Shown here piece by piece: positions 45,087 to 56,427 of a DNA stretch of 64,000 nt (position 1 is the stretch's first letter; each line of letters begins with the position of its first letter). The stretch is taken from contig CP126197.1 of NCBI GenBank assembly GCA_030272155.1, positions 558,001 through 622,000 of the forward strand, given 5' to 3'. This stretch comes from Tetradesmus obliquus (taxonomy: Eukaryota; Chlorophyta; Chlorophyceae; Sphaeropleales; Scenedesmaceae). Made by a program: the position numbers and the translations under genes. The notes below the pieces were generated by a model. The model worked only from the letters and a program-made list of their open reading frames with translations. It searched no databases and had not been told where the DNA came from.

Positions 45087-46300
45087 GTTTGGTGGCTGGC
45101 TCGGCCAGAAATGGGTATCGCAATTTCATTTGATCTTGCAGGTGGTGGCCTTTGTCTTTTCCCTAGCTATAACTCTGACACCGGCTTCGATCACTGTTTC
45201 AACCCTGTATGACATCCGTTGTGGCGCATCAAGGGCCACGTCAGTGCACGCTGCATGATTGCACACAAGTTGTTGGCCATCGTCCGTCAAAGGTTCGTTC
45301 ATCTCATTTTGTTGACTAGCCAGGCCGGTAGCTGATGGTGGCAGGGTGGAGCTGCTGGCTTTTTGCGGGCTGGCTGTTTGCGGCTGGCTGCACGTAAACT
45401 GACAGAGAGTTGTTGGTGCAGCAGTGTCAGCAGTGCTGGGTACGGCAGCAGTGTCAGCATCGCACGGTGGAGGTGGATAACTCAGGAGCTGATCTAGGGC
45501 CCGGCTGGCCGATGTTTCATGCATGGATTATGCAGGAAGGTGGTTGGCCGCCATCCTGCTGAGACTCAGCAACCCCTGAAATTTCTCTATGCCAAAAGCT
45601 GGCAATGCTCCCGTCGTGTAAGCCTCCAACTTGTGGTCACCACGATAAGCAAATTGATTACCATCAGCCATATGCACGCGCTGTAATGGGCGGCGCAGGA
45701 GAACCCAAACACCAGCCAACACAGTATGCAGCTGCTGCCGTAACACAGGCACCCTTACACGCGGCTGATATACACTGAGCCATACCCTGCAGCAGTACCC
45801 TGCACAACAGCGTGGCACACAACAGTTCGGCAACACCGTACTGCCGGTCTTATGTACTACATGGTATCCTGGTTGTGCTGCACACATATTGCAGTGCAGC
45901 GCACCCGTGAGCAGGCGTGGCACTCGTGTAGAACACAGCTGCACTGGAAGTAGCACCCAAAGTCAACGATGTTACACCGTGACGGCGGCTGCGGCACATA
46001 TGTTGCAAGCCAGACATGCGGCGTGTCCCTCTGGCAGCGATCAACTGCGGCACCCTGGCACAGTGTCGACACTGTGGTGAGGGACGTCCCTCACCTATAG
46101 GTGCATAGGTATGCAATTCAAGGCTTCTTGGCTCTTCAAAGTGCATAACAGCGTGCAGCTGCAGAGTGCCAAATGAACAGCTGCCAGGGTCTCTCCCACC
46201 AAGAAACAGCGCAGTTGGTGTGTCTGCAAGGCAGGTGATCATGCAGCAGCAGTCATTGAGGCTGCCGCTGCTGGCCAGTTTGCCTTGCCTGCAGCTGCTG
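45087..46300. other. Convergent spacer, no firm gene
   Basis: Between the ends of the wall-protein gene (+) and TRM7 (-). Two minus-strand frames (45524-45126 and about 46072-45857, the latter Cys-rich with CNIVDFGCYFQCSCVLHEC) are open, but I could not tie either to a family or a gene model. TTACA near 45972 could be the minus-strand TGTAA poly(A) signal of TRM7. Confidence 0.35.
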
Positions 46301-47050
46301 CTAAAAAGGCTGGAGTTGCTGCTGCTGCTGCTGCTGCCGTTGCTGCTGTGCATGTGGCTGCTGCTGCTGCCGCTTCACAAGCTCCATGGCTGTCTTGTAG
46401 GCAGGCGCAGTTGGCGGCTGCACTGGATCCAGGCTTACATAGCCGCTGCTGCTGCTGCCACTGCCTGCCCCCTCCGGCGCTGCTGCTGCTGCTGCCGCTG
46501 GTGGTGCTTCGTCCAGGGCATAGTTTCTGTCGGCGTCCCAGCCTGACAGGTCACCACATGCCAGGAAGGGCACTGCTAGCCGCATGATGGGGTCGGCCTG
46601 CAACCAGCACCCGAGAAAAGAAGAAAATTACGATCACGCTCATCAGCGGAGTAGCAGCTGGCTGGGTTTGTGCCCGGCGCAGGTTTCAGTCCTGAGGTGT
46701 AATGTAATGTAATGTATTGGAACCCGGCACCAACAGGTGGCAATGAGGATTGTTGTTTCCACCTACGCCCCAGTGCGGCTCAGTGCACTGAGCACTGAGC
46801 ACTGTGCACGTGCACGCACACACAAAGGGTGTCTACGCACATGTACGCATTGCAGCAACAGTGCCGGGGTGGCATGTATGCGTGCACTGGCTTGTGCTGT
46901 GCCATGATGCGCTATGTGCATTCTGCTTGCAGCAGCCACCCTCACCCATTGCGTTACAGTTGCTATTTGCAGCAAGCATGACCATAGCGATACCAGCAAA
47001 ACGCTGCCATCAACAGTCTGGGACACAGATACCAAGCAACCAAGCCAACT

Positions 47051-47104
<54 letters not shown>

Positions 47105-47338
47105 AAAGAAAGACGCAAAAAACCCACCTGGTATGCCTGCTGCTGCTCCTCGTGCTGCTCTGCTGCCCCAGCCAGCAGCGCCCGCAGCGCACTAGGCTGG
47201 AAGCCAGGGGGCGTTGCGTAGCCCCTGCACACCACAAACGCCTCGATGCTGCTGTTGCGGCTGCTGCGGGGCTTGGCACAGAACACCTCTGAGAAGAACA
47301 CGCGCAGCTGGCTGTACATCAGGTCGATGTCCTTGCCT

Positions 47339-47398
<60 letters not shown>

Positions 47399-48362
47399 GC
47401 AGCAGTGGCAGCAGCAGCAGCAGCAACAAGGTTGTATATCTCTGCACCAAGCACAGCACAGCATTCAGCTCACACCAAAGCAGCGCGCTGCACACAGCAT
47501 ACACCAAGCAGACAACAAACACTACACCAAGATGCATCCCACACCCTGAGACATCCACCAGGTGACCCACACTATGCTGCAGCAGAGCTATCTGCTTAAC
47601 TTCCGAACTCCAGCAGAACGTCAAAAGCCAAAGCCACTCCAAGCGTTGCTGCCATGACACACAGCCGCTCATGGTTGCCGCCACTGCAGTCAACCATCAT
47701 TCTTTTGTTTCTTTGCTCAGCTTACCTCTGAATATCTTAGCCACAAAGCTGCCGCCAGGCCGCAGCACATGGCTGACCACCGTCAGTGCCGCAAGAATCA
47801 GCTGCAGCTGCACATACTGATCCAGGTCATGCAGCCCTGTCACATCAGGTGCTCCATCACATATAATTAGGTCTGCATGCTGCCCCTGGAACTGCTCGAT
47901 GACCTCTCGCGCTGTTGCTTCGCTGGTGATGTCACCCTGCAGCTGGATTACGCCCTCAATGGGTGCCATGGGCTGCAGGTCAACTGACACGATTTTTGGC
48001 GGGTCTGGGTCGCCCGCAGCTACTGCTGGCAGGTGCAGTTTGCGGCTGAGCACCTGAGGCAGCAAGGGTGGCAATGTTACATGCAGGTGGTATGTGTGTG
48101 ACAGTGAGTAGGTAATTGCAGGTGGTGATACAGATGTGAGTAGCAGCAGCAGCAGCAGTAGCAGCAGCCAGCAGCAGCACTGGCCCCTCACCTGGCTCCA
48201 GCTGCCGGGGGCAGCACACAGGTCGACAGCATGCCGAACTCCCGAGAAGATGTCGAACACTTCATCGATTTGTAGCAGCTTGAACGCACTCCTCGCCCGC
48301 CAGCCCTCCTCTTTGGCTTTCCTGTAGTAGATGTCGCGCTTGTCTTTGCTGGCTTTACCCAT
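46301..48362 (-). CDS. TRM7: tRNA 2'-O-ribose methyltransferase, TRM7/FTSJ1 type
   Basis: Exons 48362-48192, 48053-47726, 47336-47128 and 46597-46301 join in phase to 334 residues, close to yeast and human orthologues. The enzyme transfers methyl from S-adenosylmethionine to ribose 2'-OH in the tRNA anticodon loop (positions 32 and 34, with partner proteins). The SAM loop [11 protein letters not shown] is at residues 47-57. The catalytic K-D-K-E tetrad is visible as K28 (SAFKLLQ), D123 (DGAPD), K163 (VAKIFRG) and E198 (SSIEAF). [15 protein letters not shown] and [15 protein letters not shown] are diagnostic of the TRM7 branch rather than bacterial RrmJ or mitochondrial homologues. The C-terminus is Gln-rich. 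The intron before exon 47336 ends in a long CTG tract. Unlike its neighbours this gene shows no duplicated exons. Confidence 0.95.
47051..47104. repeat. CAAG tetranucleotide microsatellite
   Basis: Thirteen or so CAAG units in the last intron of TRM7, about 23 bases from the exon donor at 47128/47127. Confidence 0.95.
47338..47400. repeat. CAG/CTG microsatellite abutting a splice acceptor in TRM7
   Basis: On the minus strand about 18 CTG units lead directly to CAG and exon 47336. Confidence 0.95.
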
Positions 48363-49438
48363 CCTGATATGTGATTACTGTATGTTGATTTATTGTAGGT
48401 ACGGAACTAGCTGTCCCAGTCCAGCAGTGATAATCAAGCCTAGCCTGATGTCTGTTGCAGCAGCAAAGTACAAAAGAGGCAACAAAATCTGCGCTTTGCA
48501 GCAATTTGTCTGCATGGGTTGCTCATACGGTTTGACAGCCTTGCGGGACCCATCCAAGGTCCTCACCACAGCTCAAACTGCTGTCAGTCATTCTGTAGGG
48601 TTTGTCATGTTGAAGAGCGCCTCGTTGCAAGCCGCACGAGCACAGGCTGGGCGATTCATTTGTGGTTTAAAGCCCTAACTCCATAGTTTGATTGTGAAAA
48701 GGGTGCACAGGTGCGTCCCAAGTCACATCTGCATGCTAGCTGTTGAACTTGCTTCCCCAAAAAGCACCAGTTGCCTAAAACTCAGAGAGTACGATGTCCA
48801 GCACTAACAGGCATGCCTATGATGTGTACATATGTAATTGCTATGTTCATGCTCCTTGGCTTCGGAACCTACACCAGCTTCAGTAGCTGCGTTCAGGTAG
48901 CTGGACAACTGCCCACGCTGGCCAGCTCCCTGGCAGAGCAGGGGTCTGACCTGCGAAACCCCGCGCCAGCAGATCCACTTGCCCCATGTTATTTTACAAG
49001 CACTTTAAGCCGTAGATGTACTCAACCGCGACAAACGCGGAAAATTCGTGGCAGCGCAGTGACATCTCACCCTCTGTCACACGACTTAAAACTTCCGCAC
49101 ACGGGCACCTCACAGCTAAGTTGATCGAAGTCCGCTTTTACGTGATGTATGCTGTCTGACTACTGTATTGACTGTAATTCCCTTTCTTGTTTGAGCAAAG
49201 AACGCAGCAAAGCAACGAGCGCAAGTCCTACTCATCTTCGCATTTTGTCTCGGCACGACAAGCAAGACAAGCACGCCTTGAATTTGCCACATTGAACCGC
49301 TGGCGTAAGATGGGAAGCTGAACCTGCAGCAGGCACAGTACACAGCGAGCGCAGCAGCTCAACTGCCTAGCTCTGACCAGTGCCCTGGTGGGAGAGGTGT
49401 AGCCTCGCGACACTGAAGGCCTAATTGTGAGATTTGCC
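48363..49438. promoter_or_regulatory. Divergent promoter region of TRM7 and the WSD1-like gene
   Basis: Start codons face outward at 48362 (-) and 49439 (+). No coding motif or recognisable core element is seen. Position is the only evidence. Confidence 0.45.
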
Positions 49439-52400
49439 ATGCCTCCAAGGCTACGAGTTGTGGTGCCTGTACCGGAAGATAGCCATGGGCAGCAGCAGCA
49501 GCAGGACAGCACCTGGAGCTGGATGCGATCAAAGGGCTGGGCGAAAGGCAGCTCGAAAAGCCTATGTCAGGTACGTTTGTGCGCAGTCGTAGGGTGCTCA
49601 GCATACCGCGGCCGCAGGTCCTGCTGTGTTTGCCATGTGAACTCGGACGCCCTGTAGCAAGCATGCCTTGGTCAGCAATCGCTCTAGCTTTTCAAGCATG
49701 CAATCATATATCTCAAGAGGCTGTTAGTATGCCTGCAGCTCGTCATTCCCGCCAATGAGGCAGCTGGTGGAACTGCAGCACTGCATGTGGTACTGCTGCA
49801 GCAGAGAGTATCCATCCACAGCGTTTGTTGAGGCGCCAAAGTACCACCAAAACCGCATACCCCGCTGCACTCCGCGCTCACACATGCCTCACACCTCCCC
49901 TGCCCGACATTTGCATCATCAACCACCTTTAACTGCTTGCAGGACTCTTCCGAGGCTTCATTTTGCAGCGCTGCTTCGCAGCAGCAGGAGGAGGTCTGCC
50001 TCTCCCCGCTCAGCCAGTACTTCTGCAACGTGGAGCAGCCACCAGACATTTATGCCATCATGACGCTAGACGGCTACTGCACGCTCGAGGAGCTGGTCAA
50101 ACCGATGCAGCACATGGCTGACCTGCATGACAGGTGCGCTGCAGCAGCGGCCGGTTGAGAGCACGTTCAATCGCAGCCCTGCAAGCAGCTGCTGTGCATA
50201 ATTGATTGCAACCCCAGCGCGGCGCGCTGTGCCAGCCTGTTGCTGTGTTTTTTATTGCACAACGCAGCACGTGGGATGACCTGCACGACAGGTGTCTCTG
50301 CAGCAGCGGCTGATTACGTCGCACTGTTGTCCTGCAAGCAGCTGCTGCGCACGTGTGTTCAAAATTCCCCAACAAAGGGCTGCGCCAGCCTGTTACTGTG
50401 CTTATAGCTTCAAGATGCAGCCGACTGCTGACCTGCATGACAGGTGTGCTGCAGCAGCGGCTGCTTTACATCACACTGCTCTCCTGCAAGCAACAGCTGC
50501 ACCTATTGCGACGTACACCCGCCGCAACGCACTGCACCAGGCCGTTTTGATGTTGTTTTTTCACAAAGGTTAAGAATCCTATGCATTACATCCTAATGCT
50601 GGTGGGAATCTTGCGCACTGCTCGGCCCGCAGGTTTCGCCGGCGCGTGGTGTTCCGCTTTGGCGCCTGGAAGGCTGAGTACCTGCAGGACTTTGACGTGC
50701 GGCGCATGATGCGGGAGGTCACGCTAGATGGGCCGGACGCGCAGCTGGCGTTTGATGACTACATGGGCAAGGTGAGGCGGCAACACAGCTTGCAGGAAGT
50801 GCTTGCAGGAGCCGCTTGCATGAATTCTGCTTGCACGAACAGCCATTGCAATGCCGATAGCAGTGCGCAGATATAATTGTTGAAGTGCCCGTGCCATGTC
50901 ATACTATCACATGCGGCTGACACTTCTGCCACGCATACTGTGCTGCACTCGCTGCTGCATCTTTGCTCATGCTACCTCAGCTGATGACGAGCGAGCCCCT
51001 TGGCACAGATGGGCTGCCTCCTTGGGACGTGCTGTGCATCCATTACACCTGCAACCCTGCACGCACTGATGTGCTGATGCGGGCCAGCCACATCATCGGC
51101 GATGGGCAGCTATTCATGAAGCTCATCAAGCAGATAATGGACCCACTGGATGCAACAGCAGAGGCTGACCTGGCAGCCACAGTAGCCAGCTGCAGCAGCA
51201 GCAGCAGTGACAAGGGGGCTGGCAGTGCGACAGCAGCTGATGCAGTGCGGCGAGCTGCTGACAGCAGCAGCGGCAGCAGTGATCTCGGGTCTTGTCAGAG
51301 CGGCAGCCTGGCGGGCGGAATACGCAGTGAGGGCAGCAGAAGCAGCAGCAGCCTTGAAAGCAGCAGCACCAGCAGTGATGCAGAGGAGGGTGAGCAGCAG
51401 CAGCAACAGCACCAGCATGGCTGCAGCGAAGGAGCAGAAGCACGGCAGGAGCACAAGCAGCAGCACAAGCAGCAGCACCGGCGCCACCGAGTGCATTCAG
51501 TGGGCGGGTTCTTTAAGATGATATGGAAGTGAGTGTGCTGCGGTTGCGGTGAAGCGACAGTCATGCAGCTGTAGTAGGCAAAGCTTTGTGGAGCAAGTGC
51601 GCCAGTCAACAACACCAGCAGCAGCAGCAGTGGCACTCAGCCAACGTGATGCTGTGTGTCACACGGTGAACAGCACTTACTATGAAAGTGAGGGCTTGCA
51701 TTCTCCTGCAGGCCCGTTCATTTGCAACATAGTAGTCTGCTGGTTTTAAGGTGTCAGGCCCACTGTTGCTGTTGCTGTCAATTGATTGGTCTTTACGTCA
51801 CCTCCTGGCTGCAGGTTCATCACCATATGCTGGCATGGCTACACTGCCCTCATCTTCACCTCCTGGCTGCCCTTCTGGTTTGCTGACCGCGAGTCGGCAG
51901 TCAAAGCATCGCCGTGCGACTGCGTGGGTCCCCGCAAATGGAGCAGCATCACACTCAGCTTGCCAGAGTTCCACCGCACTGCGCGCCTGGTGCACTCCAG
52001 CATTAACACGCTTGCTGTCTCGTGCTTAGCTGGAGGGATCCGGCGCTACCTGCTGCGCATGGGGCAGCAGCCAAGGAACCGCGTGCGGCTCTGCAGCATG
52101 GTAGACACGCGGTCAATGCCAGGACTGCTGACTGGCACAGACGGCAACAGCAACAACTTCAGTTTCATTGGAGTGCCACTGTTTACTGGGGACTGCTGGC
52201 CGCTGGCAAGGCTGGGCCGTGTGGGCTGGTCGCTGAGCTGGATCCGGCACTCGCTGGCAGTGCCGCTGGCAATCCGCATGCCCAGCATCATCCAGGTGGG
52301 TCTCTGCTGAGGTTACAAGGATTTTAGCATTTGATGCAACATGGCATAAGCGGCATGTGTGCCACACGCGTGTGGGCTGGTCGCTGAGCTGGATCCGGCA

Positions 52401-53574
52401 CTCCCTGGCAGTGCCGCTGGCGATCCGCATGCCCAGCATCATCCAGGTGGGCGTTGGCAGATGTGTTGGGTAACGTGTAACATAACATGGCATGAGCGGC
52501 ATGTGTGGGCTGGTTGCTGAGCTGGCTTCGGCACTCACTGGCGGTGCCGCTGGCGATCCGCATGCCTAGCATCATCCAGGTGGGCGTCGGCAGATGTGTT
52601 ACGTAACAGCTAATGTAACATGGCATAAGCGGGCATGTGTGCTGCACTCGCTGATGGTGGCGCTGGCGATGATCATGCACAGCCGCCAACAGGCGGCCTG
52701 GGTGCGGGCAGCCAGCAACTGCGGCGATGTGCCTGCAGCCGCCTTCATGACAGCCTGTGCCCTCCCCATCATTCATTTCACCCTATGCCGCGTTCGGCTA
52801 GCTCAAGTCCGTCTCTCTGTCTTGTGTGTTTCATTGCTGCTGCAGTTCCTGTTCCGGGACCCGGCCTGGTCCTCCTGGGCCACGCTGCACTGCCTGCCCT
52901 TCAAAGCCACCATCGGCTTCAGCAACATGCGCGGCCCAACCGGCAAGTGGGCCCTATCAGGGCACCCAGTGGTGCGCATCCACAACGGCGTGCAGCCGAA
53001 TGCCTTTGGCTGCTTCATGAGCCTGTTCAGCTACTGCGACAGCCTGACATTCACGCACACCTGCTACGCCAGCAAGACCGTGCGGCCTGAGGTGAGGTTT
53101 TAGGGTTTGGCTGCATTCAGCGCAGGGTGGGATGCCTGGCAGTACTGTCGGGGTGGCAATTGCATGTGCACTATGCGGTTGGACTGGTGACTGGTTGTCA
53201 GAAAGCTATGCAGTATGCCAGGCACAAGCTGATGCAGATGCTGCTCTGGGAGGTGCTGTGTGCAGCAGTTGCGCAGCTAGCCAGGTGACCTCCCTGCACA
53301 GCGCTCCACTGCCAGGCAATGATGCCTGCATGTGCTTCTTCGTGCAATCGTTTCACACATTAACTGCTGCTGACTCTGTGTGCGCTTGCGACTCATTGCT
53401 TGCTGCTATGTCTGGCTGCTTGGCGTGGCCTTGCAGGTGCTGCTGAGCTGCATCAAGGAGGAGTATGATGCGCTGCGCAAGGCAGCAGCAGTGGGCACGC
53501 TGAGCCGCCAGTGCGGGCACGGCAGCGGCAGCGAGCCCGGCACACCAGGCAGCGACAAGATCAAGGCAGCCTGA
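49439..53574 (+). CDS. WSD1-like wax ester synthase / diacylglycerol O-acyltransferase
   Basis: Exons 49439-49570, 49943-50133, 50633-50771, 50981-51528 and 51815-52295 join in phase to 497 codons; 52846-53091 and 53437-53574 close the gene, with one exon between (about 52594-52790) not fully resolved. The family transfers acyl chains from acyl-CoA to fatty alcohols or diacylglycerol. Landmarks are LSPLSQYFCNVEQPPDIYAI, then FRRRVVFRFGAW, and the active-site ASHIIGDG (His about residue 191), a form of HHxxxDG with Ser for the first His. SLPEFHRTARLVHSSINTLA corresponds to the tiNDvl helix, and the C-terminal domain has FSNMRGPTGKWALSGHPV. A Ser/Gln-rich insert of about 140 residues follows the active-site helix. 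Exon-end duplications lie at 50118-50464 and 52220-52585. Confidence 0.85.
50116..50466 (+). repeat. Three copies of an exon end plus donor (DLHDR) in the WSD1-like gene
   Basis: GACCTGCATGACAG followed by a GTGYGCTGCAGCAGCGGC-like donor region occurs at 50120, 50279 and 50431. The first is the true exon end at 50133; the others are about 150 bases apart in the intron. Confidence 0.9.
52215..52670 (+). repeat. Three to four copies of an exon end (WSLSWIRHSLAVPLAIRM)
   Basis: The 3' end of exon 51815-52295 with its GTGGG donor is repeated at about 52370-52446 and 52503-52579. A partial copy (LHSLMVALAM) lies at 52636-52670. Identity between copies is high and all keep the donor CAG|GTGGG. Confidence 0.9.
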
Positions 53575-56427
53575 AGCCGCAGCAGCAGCAGCAGCAGCGC
53601 TATAGAGGCTGGCCATCGCAGCCAAGGGCTGCAGAAACTTCGTCCTGAAACAGCCGCCGCTGCAGCAGCAGCACCAGAGCTGGCCATTGCAGCTGAGGGC
53701 TGGCAGATAATCTGCTGCGGCTGCAGCAGCTGCGGCATTGCCGTGTACATGATCACGTGTGCTACTGCAGCAGCCGCAGCGTGCGGATTTTTGGGCCTTC
53801 GCCCGGCATGGACAGTTGAAATTTGAGCCTGGTCCGCAAAGGTCTGTGGTTGTAGTGTAAGCTGCTGCAGCAACAGCAGCATGGCAGCCAGTGCTGCCAC
53901 CAATGTCGAAGAACTGTGCAGCGACGATCGCAGTGCATCATGCAGCCCCCTTTGAGCAGCAGTTGATGTGCATGGTGCTAGCTATGATGATGCACCGCAT
54001 GTGAGTGTGTGTATGTTGACCTTGGCCGTGTATTGTTGACTACTTTCATCTGTTTGAGGTGTGCATGCATGTCATGTGTTATCTCACCGCTGTTGGCACC
54101 ACAGCGTGTGTGTGCATCTGTCCAGTACTGTGTGCATGCGGTGGGTAGTGAACGTCTGGCAGATGGCGCTGCCGAGTAGACAGTGTCTTCTGTGTTGCTT
54201 TGGTTTGGCTTGCTTGAGTGCTGTCAGACTGGCACATCTGCCCAAACAGCTGTGCCTGAATTTGCTCTAGCATAGCTGGCTAGTGCATGAGTAGCGGCAT
54301 AGTTGCTGGCAGCATCGTACTGCCTTGACCAGGGCCTGCACGTACGTGTGTTCCACTCAGTGGCGCAGGCATTGGTTGTTGCAGGCATGTTGCATGCGGC
54401 TACAGCTAGGTGGCACTCATCAGCTGCATTTGGGCTGCTTGTTGAAAAGAGGGTGCTTGTGTGCATTATTAGGAACCGTGCCCAGCCATGCAGTTCTGGC
54501 TGGGGCGGGCATGCTGACGGACCTCCACAGGTGTTTTGGCATTGTATGTTGACATTTTTGTGTGTGTACGTTACTCCAGAAGACTCAACTGCTTGCCATA
54601 TGCCACGTGTTGCCTTTTGTATCTTGGTGTAGCCTTGGTGTGTAGCATGCAGGAGGGTGGACACAGCCCTGCCGCCAGACAGTTGAAGGGCAGGGAGGAC
54701 ACATCTGGTTGCAACATGCCAGCAGCTTTGAACTGCCAGTTAGATTTGACGCTGTGTCAATGCTGGGCGGTGCAATCCTGCTCGTGCCTTGCCTGCTGCC
54801 GGTGCTGAAGCATCATCATCATCATCAGCAGCAGCGGCAGGGCTTAGGCGCAGCAGCAGCGCCTATCACAGTTTGCACAGCTAACAGTAGAGATTGCTTC
54901 TCTGTACAATGTTGCCAGGATTGTTGCGTAGAGGTGTTGTGTAATCCCTTGCCATGTTCTTGGGGGCGGTGGCTTATGTTCACACGTATAATAGCGTCAT
55001 GTGGAGGTTATGATTGACAGTAACAGAAGCAGCACCATGACCAGTTGTACACAGTGTAGTGGTGTCCACAGACTTTTATGAGGGTTTTGAATCATGTTCA
55101 GGTCAGACTTGACAGACTTGGCGTAGCTGCCACACTGCACTAGACCAGGCAAAGTGGCAGCCGCTTTTTGGCCGCCGGTTTCTGGGACGGCTGCAGCCAG
55201 CAACATGCTTGATGGCAATGCATAGTGTTGCGTAGTCATGCTGCATAGCACAGGTTCACTCACTTTGTGAGGACCTGCTGCATGGGGCTTCAGCCTTCCT
55301 CCTGGACCCTGTACTGCATTGCCAGCCTGCGTATTATGCCTGCACGGCTGTTATGCTTGCAGGCCGCAGAAGTGATGCAGAAGTATGTGCATTTGAATAT
55401 ACACTGTGCACGTGCAGGAAGTCCCGTGTTGTGGGGTGATAGTGTGCATGGAGGCGGCGCATTGCACCATGCATGGACGGCACAGTGCCACAGGTTGACG
55501 GGGCTTAACCATAGTGTTCGTTCTAGGTGGGGCTCGTTGACTGCACATGTGCCACAGCATGTTTGGCTGAGCTGCTGCAGCGTCACTCTAAGCACACACT
55601 GTCTGTGACAGCTCTGTTCAAGGGGGGTAGCAGGAGTTGTGATGCATTGCATATGGTGCACCACGTGGCAGTCACTGAGCTACCTGCATGACTGCAGTGT
55701 TGCTGGCTGCCTCGCTGCAGACGACATTGCACTGGTGGCTGCGCAAGCATTTTTTGGTGGTATGCATGCGTTGCGCCGCGCCGTGTAAAGTTTACACTGC
55801 TGACTTGGCGTGGGCAGTGTCACATGTGTGCCCTTGTCTGTGCTGTGGGTTCCAACGATAGGCTGCTTCAAGGCTGCAAACTCAACCCGCAGCCGTGTCC
55901 ATCAGCAGGCAGGGATACATGCATGTGTTGTGGCCTTACTCATGGCAGCAGCATGGCGGTACAGACGATCGACTGTGCACTGCTAGTGGTTGGGCGCGAG
56001 ACCGACGGCGATGTTGCTGTGCTTGATATGGTAATGGCCATATACTGTTATTACTGCTAGCTAGCACTATAGTGGTCACCACTCCCAGTGGGACACTGCA
56101 CCGGAGTCACACATGTGCTTGATGTGTGCATGCTGCCAGCTGATGGCTTGATACGCCTGCAGTAGGTTACACGTCTGCCTCGTCCAGCTGCAAGGATAGC
56201 CGAACAAGCAAACTAGCAAAGCCCCTGGCTCACCAAAACATATCAAAGCGCCAACACAAAAATAACTGCAGCGCGGCCAGCAGCAGCGCTGCTGCAGCTG
56301 CGAACTCATTCAGTAATCACATCATCCCCAGCACTCCATGACATAACGGCAGAACTGCCAAGGTAGCTGCTGCAATGATTGGCAGTCCTGCAAAGATAAC
56401 AACAGAACTAACACTTTCGCAAAGCCA
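53575..56427. other. Convergent spacer between WSD1-like gene and COP1
   Basis: No family motif in any frame. The first 300 bases are CAG-rich 3' UTR. The rest is GT-rich and AC-rich unique sequence with open but motif-free frames (for example 54664-54224 on the minus strand). A short CAT tract lies at 54811-54826. Confidence 0.45.
53856..53860 (+). other. Putative TGTAA polyadenylation signal
   Basis: TGTAA, the usual poly(A) signal of volvocine and related green algae, lies 282 bases after the stop of the WSD1-like gene. Five bases are easily found by chance, so this rests on position. Confidence 0.35.

Noticed and set aside
45126-45524. 132-codon minus-strand ORF with ATG
   Set aside because: No recognisable motif, skewed composition, and it overlaps the end of the plus-strand wall-protein region; not enough to call a gene.
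54224-54664. 146-codon minus-strand ORF in the WSD1/COP1 spacer
   Set aside because: Open but without domain, signal or splice partners; an equally long frame is open on the other strand.
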